Shown piece after piece: positions 53,962-61,343 of a stretch of 64,000 nucleotides of DNA. Positions within the stretch are counted from its first letter, which is position 1; each line of letters begins with the position of its first letter. Made by a program: the position numbers and the translations under genes. The notes beneath the pieces are model-generated. The model made no database searches. It was given only the letters and a program-made list of their open reading frames with translations, and had not been told where the DNA came from. Location of the stretch: positions 124,001-188,000 of the forward strand of contig DATJED010000014.1 of assembly GCA_035496935.1 (NCBI GenBank), read 5' to 3'. The stretch comes from Pseudopedobacter sp035496935. Lineage in GTDB: Bacteria > Bacteroidota > Bacteroidia > Sphingobacteriales > Sphingobacteriaceae.

Positions 53962-55179
53962 ATGAAAAGAAGAAACTTTTTACAGAAATCAGGTCTTTTG
54001 GCCGGAAGTGTTTTATTGCAGAGCCAGCTTGCCAACGCAATTGAAGCGGCCGATCTTAAACTGAAAATAGCGGTAATTGGTTGCGGGGACCGCGGAACGG
54101 GGCTGATCAGGACCATGCAGTCTCTACCGAATTTGTTTAAGGTCACCGCGATATGTGATGTATTAGACTTCCGTTTGGACAACGCAAAAAAGATTCTTGG
54201 AGACAGTAAGTACGAAAGTTACACAGATTATCAGCAACTTCTAAAATCAAAAAATGTAGATGCGGTAATTATCGCGGTAACGCTTAGCGAACATTTTAAA
54301 ATTGCCAAGGCAGCCTTGCTCGCTAACAAGCATATTTATCTGGAAAAAACCATGACCTATAATATTCCCCAAGCTTTGGAACTGGTTGAGCTGAAGAAAA
54401 ACCGGCCTAAGCAAATTTTACAGGTAGGGCATCAGTACAGGTATACACCTTTATATTTCAAGGTAAAAGAAATGATCCAAAAAGGTTATTTAGGCAAAAT
54501 AACTCAAGTTGATTGCAGATGGGACAGAAATAATAATTGGAGACGCCACGTACCAAGTCCTGATCTGGAAAGGCAAATAAACTGGCGGATGTACAAAGAA
54601 TATTCTGGTGGTTTGGCGGCCGAACTGCTTTCGCACCAGATAGATTTTATCAATTGGGCATTTGATACGCATCCTACCACAATTACGGCAACTGGCGGCA
54701 TTGATAATTATAAGGACGGCAGGGAAACTTTCGACAACATACAGATTATGTTCAGGTACGATAAGGAGGGCATGATCGGAAGTTTCGGCTCTACCCTGTC
54801 CAACGAGCATGACAGTTACCTTTTCAAAATTAAAGGTACCAAAGGAATGGTATCAATGCTGTTTAATGATGGCGTTTTTTATCCTGAGAAAAACGCAGTA
54901 AAAGAGTTAGAAACTGTGGACGGCGTTACCGGAGCAACAAAAATTGAGTGGAACAAAGAAGGTGGAATCCCTATCATCGCAGAAAAAGACAAAGACGGAA
55001 GCTGGTATGCCCTAAAAGATTTTTATAGGTGTATATCCAAAAACGCCGAACCAACTTCGAATATCATAACCGGCGCCACAACGGCCTGCTGCGTTCACCT
55101 CGCAAACCAGGCAATGTACAATGATAAAATACAGCGCTGGGATGATTATTCAGATCAGTTTAGAATTCTTCAACCGTAA
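53962..55179 (+). CDS. Exported Gfo/Idh/MocA-family oxidoreductase (second copy) with DGVTGAT segment
   Basis: Periplasmic sugar oxidoreductase, 405 residues. Twin-arginine signal KRRNFLQKSGLLAGSV (2-17), Rossmann loop IAVIGCGDRGTGL (36-48, intact GxGxxG), YLEKTMTY (126-133) in place of EKP, and a C-terminal domain with LAAELLSHQIDFINWAF. At 320-326 it has DGVTGAT, which fits the D-x-x-S/T-G-A-T/S flavinylation pattern recognised by ApbE, with Thr326 as the possible FMN acceptor. ApbE is the gene immediately before it (2-bp gap). A second TGAT near the C-terminus (NIITGATTA) lacks the Asp. Last gene of the operon. Confidence 0.9.
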   Translation: MKRRNFLQKSGLLAGSVLLQSQLANAIEAADLKLKIAVIGCGDRGTGLIRTMQSLPNLFKVTAICDVLDFRLDNAKKILGDSKYESYTDYQQLLKSKNVDAVIIAVTLSEHFKIAKAALLANKHIYLEKTMTYNIPQALELVELKKNRPKQILQVGHQYRYTPLYFKVKEMIQKGYLGKITQVDCRWDRNNNWRRHVPSPDLERQINWRMYKEYSGGLAAELLSHQIDFINWAFDTHPTTITATGGIDNYKDGRETFDNIQIMFRYDKEGMIGSFGSTLSNEHDSYLFKIKGTKGMVSMLFNDGVFYPEKNAVKELETVDGVTGATKIEWNKEGGIPIIAEKDKDGSWYALKDFYRCISKNAEPTSNIITGATTACCVHLANQAMYNDKIQRWDDYSDQFRILQP

Positions 55180-55308
55180 CTGTGCCCTCGAGAGTTACAT
55201 TTCTGTAATTCTCAGGGATTTTTAAAGCTTGTATTTCAACTATCGACCAAAAGAAAGGTGCGGAGAGCAAGTTCTAGGGCTAATATACCGTCGCATTGAG
55301 TATATAAA

Positions 55309-55325
55309 AAGACATTTAGTGTCTT
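55309..55325 (+). terminator. Weak hairpin after the nine-gene PUL operon
   Basis: AAGACA (55309-55314) and TGTCTT (55320-55325), 6 bp, followed by GTTTC. A weak terminator or leader stem between the PUL and the T9SS protein gene. The remainder of 55180-55412 shows no gene. Confidence 0.25.
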
Positions 55326-55412
55326 GTTTCAATAAAAACCTATACAAATCAATTATATTTAAAGAAATTATCATTTAAACCTTACTGGTATAGAAGCATT
55401 CATGCCGAATAG

Positions 55413-58400
55413 ATGAAAAAATCTTTTTTAATAATTGTTCTTTACTTTCTGGCGGGAGGTTTAAGTTATGCTCAGATATGCGGTAGTCCGGGTATAGATG
55501 GTGCTGCAAATGTATCCGCATCTGTTAATACTTATTACCCTCCGGTAACTAGTGCTACTATCCCAGAAAGCGGAAGATCAGTTATGTTAGGAGCTGTGCC
55601 AGCCACAGATGCTTATAATAACAGTTTCGGCAATAAGCAAATCAAAGCAGGCGACATGTTGCTCATCATCCAGATGCAAGATGCCCAAATAAATTATGCT
55701 AACGCGGTACAATATGGTGCCGGTATCCCAAATTCAGGACCCGACGGACTCGGAGGTACTGGTTATACGCAAATTAACAATACCGGATATTTTGAATATG
55801 CGATAGCCACCAATGATGTTCCACTTACAGGTGGCACATTAACTTTTAGAGCCGCGGGCTTAAACAAAGGAACCGTTCATGCCTATTTTAACCAGCCTGC
55901 TACTGCAACACGAGGAAAAGAAACTTTTCAGATAGTCAGGGTTCCCCAATATTCTAACCTGTTGCTTACAACCGATATTTCGACACCACCTTTCAATGGC
56001 TCTGTAGGTGGAATTGTAGCTTTCGATGTTTCGGGAAGCATGAATTTTAACGGACGGAAAATAGACGCTTCTTCTAAAGGCTTCAGAGGAGGATATGGTC
56101 TTCAGGCCGGTTCTGGCAATAACGTTACAGATGTTTATGCCGTTCTTTCCAGCTCTACCCAATCTTCTGGCAAAGGAGAAAGTATAGCAGGAACGCCTAG
56201 ATTTATGTGGGACGGTTATAATGAAGTTAGCCTGCCTGAAGAAGGTTTGCCAGGAGGTGCTTTCGGAAGAGGTGCGCCTGCAAATGGCGGTGGCGGAGGC
56301 AATGACCATAACGCCGGAGGAGGCGGTGGTGGCAACGGCGGTTACGGTGGTGTTGGGGGAAACGGTGTGGTCACTTTGGGTGGTACTTATCCTAACGGTG
56401 GCCGACCCGGCTCTATTACTTATCAAAACACTCCCGATTTTACAAGATTGATTATGGGCGGCGGTGGCGGTGGAGGAGATGCAAACAATGCGCTTAGCGG
56501 GGTTAAAGGAGGAGTTGGTGGCGGACTGGTGCTTATTAATGTAGGCAGTATAACCGGCGACGGCATTATTTTGGCCAATGGCGGAAACGGAGAAATTGGA
56601 GCCGTGGGTTCAGCTCCCGATGGCGCTGGCGGTGGTGGTGGCGGTGGTACGGTGTTCCTTAAAGTTTCTCAACCTGATCCTTCATCTACATTAACTATTG
56701 AGGCAAAGGGTGGAAACGGTGGAGATACGCCAACTGATTCACAGGGGAACAAACACGGCACCGGTGGTGGCGGTGGTGGCGGATTGGTATTTTTTTCAAT
56801 GCCCCAAACATCTGGAGTTTCCATTAATGTATTGGGCGGCAGAGCAGGAAACACTCCTCCAAATTCTGGAGAAACAAACGGCGCACAAGGAGGCACTAAC
56901 GGAAAAAGTATTCACTACGAGATTCCCGAATTACCGGCGTATCTACAAAGCGGAGGCGCTTCATGCTATCCAGTATTAAACACTGCTATAAAAGTGGCTC
57001 AACCCAGTAGTAACGTTTTTTTAGGCGATAAAATAGAATATACGATACAGATTTCTAACATTCCCGGTGTTGGAAACGCCGGCGGGGTATTTGCAGAAGC
57101 AGCACTTTCTCCAAATCTTACTTATGAAAATGCAACAGCAAGTATAACCGGAGAAACTACAATCACAGGCGTAAACACCAGCAATGTGGTGAAAAATGGT
57201 AGACTCAATGTTCGTTCAGGGCCTTTTAATATTCCTGCGGGAGAGACGGTAACCGTAAAATTAACACTTACTGTAGCTTGCGATGCGCCTATCGGACAAT
57301 TGAATGCCAGCGCATTAGGATTATATTTAGATCCTACAAGAACAGCTGCTGACCCCGATAGGTTAATTACAGCAAAAGCTAATGCCTGGTCGTCTGAGAA
57401 AACAACCTACGAAAGTAACGACAGTCCGGTGCCCGGCAACAACTATGATGGAGATATTTCTACTGACGAAGATATTAAAGTGGTTGCCCTGCCGGCTATT
57501 TCTTCCAATTCGATTGTACTTGCCCAAACCGTTTTTTGCGATACTGGCGATGCCCCTGTCATCAAAGGAAGCGCACCTTCGGGAGGAAATAGTGTTTATC
57601 AATATCAATGGCAATCCTCCACGAACGGAACAACTTTTAATAATATCCCAAATGCAATAGCTATAGATTATGCCCCGCCACAAAGTAGAACTTCTGTATT
57701 TTACCGCCGCATAGTGATTTCTTCCTGCAATTTAGAAAGTGAAAGTAATGTTATAAAGGTGGTGGTGGGGCCTAGTCCCATAGCCGAGTTCCAAACACCC
57801 GATATATGCCTTGCAGACGCATCAGCGACTTTTATCAACAACTCTACCATTGCGGACGGTAGCAACCTGCAATATTTATGGGACTTTGGCGATCCTACCT
57901 CGGGACCAAACAACACTTCTAACGAAAAAGACGGACGCCATAACTATCATCAGGCAAAAGCGTACCAGATAAAACTTACGGTAACTTCGGCGCTTACAGG
58001 TTGCTCTACCATTATAGAAAAAACATTTGTTGTAAACGGAAGCATACCTAAAGCAGATTTTGAAGTAATTAACCTAAACAGCCTTTGTACCGATGCCGGA
58101 GTACAGTTTAAAGATTTAGCTTCTGTTGATTTTGGCGAGATAACCAAAATAGAATGGTATTTTGATTATGACAATCATCCTTTGGAAAAAGAAACCGATG
58201 AAGCACCCGCTTTACGAAGCGAAACAGAAAAAATATACACCCATATTTACCCCGAATTTCACTCGCCCGTAACTAAAACAGTAAAAGTGAGAATGATTGC
58301 CTATTCGGGCCAAAGCTGTATGGCCATAAAAAATCAAACAATTACCCTAAAAGCTTCTCCACAGATTTCCTTCGATGCTATTCCTGACGTTTGTGTCAAT

Positions 58401-59096
58401 GACATTCCCTTTTTAATTACTCATGCAAAAGAAAATACCGGTTTACCCGGACAAGCTATTTTTTCTGGCAATGGCGTACGTAGCGATGGTTTATTCTCCC
58501 CGTCTATAGCAGGTGAAGGCGATCATATCATAAATTACGAGTTTATAAGTGATAACGGCTGTAGAAAGGCATTGCAACAAACCATAAAAGTTTTTGCCAA
58601 CCCAAAAATCAGTTTAAACCATCTAGAAACTATTTTAGTTGGCGGAAGTGTAGCGCTGAATCCCATTGTTCCGGGAACCGAGTTAAGCTACAACTGGTTT
58701 CCGGCAGAAGGATTAAGTGCTTCAACTATTCCAAATCCTATAGCCACACCATCAAAAAACACCATCTATCATCTTATTGTAACCAACAAGTTTGGCTGTA
58801 CTGCAGAAGATAGCGTAATGGTAAGGGTATTGGAAACACCGGAAATACCTAATGTTTTTACACCAAATGGCGATGGAATAAATGACACATGGAACATCAA
58901 ATACCTGGAAAGCTATCCCTCGCCCATGCTCACGATATATAACCGCTATGGCGATATTGTTTACCAAAATATTTATATAAAAGGTTGGGACGGGAAAAAA
59001 GGGAATCAGGATTTGCCTGAGGGAGCGTATTACTACATTATTAATATCTCAGAAAAAAAACTAAAATATTCTGGATCCGTAACTATTGTAAGATGA
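55413..59096 (+). CDS. Large secreted Gly-rich/PKD protein with T9SS type B (gliding-motility) sorting domain
   Basis: Cell-surface adhesin-like protein of 1227 residues. Signal peptide 1-20 (GGLSYAQ); N-terminal domain; a very glycine-rich part about 285-500 (runs such as GGGGGGGDANN) encoded by GGC/GGT-rich DNA that stands out from the AT-rich surroundings; a DUF11-like domain about 523-625; an Ig-like module about 690-790; PKD domains about 790-960; and the C-terminal type B sorting domain about 1140-1227 (NVFTPNGDGINDTW, IYNRYGDIVY, GWDGKKGNQDLPEGAYYYII). The next gene, PorP/SprF-like, overlaps by 4 bp, the usual pairing for type B substrates. No PUL promoter: outside the regulon. Confidence 0.9.
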   Translation: MKKSFLIIVLYFLAGGLSYAQICGSPGIDGAANVSASVNTYYPPVTSATIPESGRSVMLGAVPATDAYNNSFGNKQIKAGDMLLIIQMQDAQINYANAVQYGAGIPNSGPDGLGGTGYTQINNTGYFEYAIATNDVPLTGGTLTFRAAGLNKGTVHAYFNQPATATRGKETFQIVRVPQYSNLLLTTDISTPPFNGSVGGIVAFDVSGSMNFNGRKIDASSKGFRGGYGLQAGSGNNVTDVYAVLSSSTQSSGKGESIAGTPRFMWDGYNEVSLPEEGLPGGAFGRGAPANGGGGGNDHNAGGGGGGNGGYGGVGGNGVVTLGGTYPNGGRPGSITYQNTPDFTRLIMGGGGGGGDANNALSGVKGGVGGGLVLINVGSITGDGIILANGGNGEIGAVGSAPDGAGGGGGGGTVFLKVSQPDPSSTLTIEAKGGNGGDTPTDSQGNKHGTGGGGGGGLVFFSMPQTSGVSINVLGGRAGNTPPNSGETNGAQGGTNGKSIHYEIPELPAYLQSGGASCYPVLNTAIKVAQPSSNVFLGDKIEYTIQISNIPGVGNAGGVFAEAALSPNLTYENATASITGETTITGVNTSNVVKNGRLNVRSGPFNIPAGETVTVKLTLTVACDAPIGQLNASALGLYLDPTRTAADPDRLITAKANAWSSEKTTYESNDSPVPGNNYDGDISTDEDIKVVALPAISSNSIVLAQTVFCDTGDAPVIKGSAPSGGNSVYQYQWQSSTNGTTFNNIPNAIAIDYAPPQSRTSVFYRRIVISSCNLESESNVIKVVVGPSPIAEFQTPDICLADASATFINNSTIADGSNLQYLWDFGDPTSGPNNTSNEKDGRHNYHQAKAYQIKLTVTSALTGCSTIIEKTFVVNGSIPKADFEVINLNSLCTDAGVQFKDLASVDFGEITKIEWYFDYDNHPLEKETDEAPALRSETEKIYTHIYPEFHSPVTKTVKVRMIAYSGQSCMAIKNQTITLKASPQISFDAIPDVCVNDIPFLITHAKENTGLPGQAIFSGNGVRSDGLFSPSIAGEGDHIINYEFISDNGCRKALQQTIKVFANPKISLNHLETILVGGSVALNPIVPGTELSYNWFPAEGLSASTIPNPIATPSKNTIYHLIVTNKFGCTAEDSVMVRVLETPEIPNVFTPNGDGINDTWNIKYLESYPSPMLTIYNRYGDIVYQNIYIKGWDGKKGNQDLPEGAYYYIINISEKKLKYSGSVTIVR

Positions 59097-60121
59097 GGAA
59101 AAAATCACATTTTCTTATCTGGTTAAGCATTATTACAGGAATTATTAGTTCTGAAGTTGCTATTGCACAACAGAAACCTCAGTTTACCCAATATATCTTA
59201 AATAATTACATCGCTAATCCGGCTTTGGCCGGGATAGAAAATTATATAGATGTAAAAGCATCACACCGCGAACAATGGAAAGGTTTGGATGGAGCACCAG
59301 TGACTAACTATTTCAGCGTACATTTTCCATTGGGGAAGAAAGACGAAAAAACAAACGCAACTTCTTTTAACATGACCGGTACAGGAATGTACGTACATAA
59401 TTACCGGGAAGATTATACCGCTTCTGAACCTCATCACGGCTTGGGATTTATCTTTATGGACGATAAGGCAGGTCAGCTGAAACAAACATCCGGAAGCCTC
59501 GCCTATGCTTACCATCTCGGACTATCTTCACGCGTTAATATTTCTATGGGCATAGGAATAGGCTTTTTAAAAACAGGGCTCAATAATAAAACTTTGGATC
59601 CCGAAAATGAGAACGACCCTGCCCTTACATCCGCACAAAATGCAAAAATAGCTCCGGACTTAAACTTTGGAGTTTGGCTTTATGATTTTAATTATTTTGT
59701 TGGAGTCTCTGTACAACAGCTGTTATCGCAGAAAACCGCCATAAACATAAATGATGATTATACAGACCGCAAAACCGTACCACACTATTTTGTTACGGCA
59801 GGCTATAAATTTTGGCTTTCAGATAATATCTCGGCAATTCCATCAATCATGGCAAAAATTGCACTGCCATCTCCCCCATCGTTAGATTTTAATGCGAAGT
59901 TTACGTTTAAAGATAAATTTTGGATGGGAGGCAGCTACAGAAGTGCCAATGTTTTTTCGGGGATGCTGGGTTTTAACATTTCATCCTTGTTGCATGTTAG
60001 CTATGCTTATGATTTTACACGTTCAAAACTGAATACGGTATCTAACGGAACGCAGGAAATTATGCTTGGACTAACCCTTGATAACAAGCTTAAAATATTA
60101 CAGCCTACGCGGTTTTGGTAG
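59093..60121 (+). CDS. PorP/SprF-family type IX secretion membrane protein
   Basis: Outer-membrane beta-barrel that helps secrete or anchor its co-encoded type B T9SS cargo. The 342 residues have a signal peptide (about 1-25, VAIAQQ), then the family opening KPQFTQYILNNYIANPALAGIENYIDVKASHREQWKG, and end in a strand finishing with RFW. ATG overlaps the cargo's stop (ATGA), giving translational coupling. Confidence 0.93.
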   Translation: MRKKSHFLIWLSIITGIISSEVAIAQQKPQFTQYILNNYIANPALAGIENYIDVKASHREQWKGLDGAPVTNYFSVHFPLGKKDEKTNATSFNMTGTGMYVHNYREDYTASEPHHGLGFIFMDDKAGQLKQTSGSLAYAYHLGLSSRVNISMGIGIGFLKTGLNNKTLDPENENDPALTSAQNAKIAPDLNFGVWLYDFNYFVGVSVQQLLSQKTAININDDYTDRKTVPHYFVTAGYKFWLSDNISAIPSIMAKIALPSPPSLDFNAKFTFKDKFWMGGSYRSANVFSGMLGFNISSLLHVSYAYDFTRSKLNTVSNGTQEIMLGLTLDNKLKILQPTRFW

Positions 60122-60190
60122 TTTTTTAAGGTTTCTAAAGAATATAATTTTTATAAAACGGGCTCTTCTCGTCAGACTTAATCGCTTGAT

Positions 60191-60209
60191 ATACGCAGCA
60201 ACTGCGCAT
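60191..60209. terminator. Possible bidirectional terminator hairpin
   Basis: ATACGCAG (60191-60198) and CTGCGCAT (60202-60209), a stem of 8 with one mismatch and a 3-nt loop, between the convergent PorP and small lipoprotein genes. Confidence 0.35.
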
Positions 60210-60241
60210 ATTCAATTAACCAATAAGCTCCGCCATTAATT

Positions 60242-60373
60242 TTATTCCACTAATTCAAAATCACCCTGAACAACATCTTCACATGAATTCTTTTTTTTAC
60301 ATCCTAAGTAAAAAAATAGAACCAATAGAATTACAGCAATTTTTAAACTTCTATTATTGATGATGCGCTTCAT
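60242..60373 (-). CDS. Small 43-residue lipoprotein
   Basis: Short gene not usually found by length-filtered callers. The peptide starts MKRIINNRSLKIAVILLVLF, continues FYLGC then KKKNSCEDVVQGDF, and ends ELVE. It has a positively charged start, a hydrophobic core and a lipobox (YLGC, Cys25), then a short acidic tail. Its ATG is 1 bp beyond the stop of the upstream gene (60375), so it is almost certainly co-transcribed with it. Function unknown. It could be an accessory lipoprotein for the neighbouring T9SS cargo. Confidence 0.6.
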   Translation of the reverse strand: MKRIINNRSLKIAVILLVLFFYLGCKKKNSCEDVVQGDFELVE

Positions 60374-60374
60374 T

Positions 60375-61289
60375 TTATCTCTCTTTTAAAACAATATTGA
60401 TCAATTTCCATTCGTTTCCCAAGGTGGCGATATAAGACCCTTGATTCAGATTTGGGAACAATGCCACTCCATTTGTAATTTTTTTGGCAGCAATTGTTTT
60501 ACCGTTACTGGCAATCTGTACCAGCGCTCCCTCCTGTTTAGAAACAACTTTTATCGCCCCACGGGCATAGCATACGGCATTTTTTTTATAGAACAGCGTT
60601 GGGTCAGTTGTTTGGCTTACATTAACCGTATAACTGTTTAAAGTAGATTCATCTTCAGAAAGTACTTCGTAAGTTACTGCCGAAGAAAAATTCTCGGTTA
60701 TTTCTCCGGATTTTTGTAGAACCCTGTTTTTAAACAGATTAGCTCCTTTGCTTAAGGTAAATACCGGTTTCAGATTAGTTGTTGGATAACTCTCTGATAT
60801 ATTAATTTTAACCATTCCATCAGTAATTATCGAAGATAAGCTCTTGATATTCATAAAATTAAACGACAGTATTTCTGATAGGTGATTGAGCGCCGGTTCG
60901 GCAATGCTATAGGACTGAAACAGGTTACCCTTATGCTCATTTACCACAAACGGAATTTGTTTGCTTACCGTGGTAATTTTATTGGTTGAACTATCATATA
61001 ATTTAAAAGCGATGGATTCGCCTTGCTGATTGGAAAACACCGTGAGAAAGGCATAATAGTTTTTTTCACTAGCTACGTAGGTAACGCCGCTTATCCCTCT
61101 GCAAACATCGCCAACAAACGCCGCTACCTTATCATTCGGGTTAACCAATCGTTTGCCACCAACATTGAGTTTTGCTACAAAAGTCATGGTGTACTGGTAA
61201 TCATTCTCTTTCACATTCCAGTTGGGCGCTTGGGCAAACAAGGTATAGCAAGAAGTAAATAGTATAAAGAAAGATGCTATTTTTTTCAT
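60375..61289 (-). CDS. Secreted protein of unknown function sharing a module with the LamG protein
   Basis: Not recognised as a named family. The 304 residues have a signal peptide (1-19, SCYTLFAQ). A module about 28-125 (NDKVAAFVGDVCRGISGV, YYAFLTVFSNQQGESIAFKLYDSSTNKI) closely matches one in the next protein upstream (VVATVNGEVRGITSI, YFVYLTVYSNEVSGENISFYIWDAS), so both carry the same beta-sandwich. The rest (about 150-225) looks like a cadherin-like/DUF fold. There is no sorting domain at the C-terminus (ends NIVLKER). Operon with the small lipoprotein and probably with the LamG gene. Confidence 0.7.
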   Translation of the reverse strand: MKKIASFFILFTSCYTLFAQAPNWNVKENDYQYTMTFVAKLNVGGKRLVNPNDKVAAFVGDVCRGISGVTYVASEKNYYAFLTVFSNQQGESIAFKLYDSSTNKITTVSKQIPFVVNEHKGNLFQSYSIAEPALNHLSEILSFNFMNIKSLSSIITDGMVKINISESYPTTNLKPVFTLSKGANLFKNRVLQKSGEITENFSSAVTYEVLSEDESTLNSYTVNVSQTTDPTLFYKKNAVCYARGAIKVVSKQEGALVQIASNGKTIAAKKITNGVALFPNLNQGSYIATLGNEWKLINIVLKER

Positions 61290-61305
61290 GAAAATGCTGT
61301 TTTAC

Positions 61306-61335
61306 TCCGTAGCATGATTTTTAGCATGCTACGGA
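61306..61335 (-). other. Perfect 11-bp intercistronic hairpin
   Basis: TCCGTAGCATG (61306-61316) and CATGCTACGGA (61325-61335), loop ATTTTTAG. It lies in the 54-bp gap between the LamG gene stop and the 304-residue gene. It is not followed by a U-run, so it is more likely an attenuator or mRNA end-protecting stem than a full terminator. Confidence 0.5.
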
Positions 61336-61343
61336 ATTTGATT

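Noticed and set aside
54990..55120. Second TGAT (NIITGATTA) in the 53962 protein as a flavinylation site
   Set aside because: Lacks the Asp of the consensus and falls where Gfo/Idh proteins normally have a conserved helix start; probably chance.
55230..55290. Resemblance to the PUL element (ATCGACCAAAAG) upstream of the T9SS type B gene
   Set aside because: The outer TGAGA and TGAAC parts are absent and no TTTG box lies 21 bp downstream, so it fails the geometry shared by the eight real sites.
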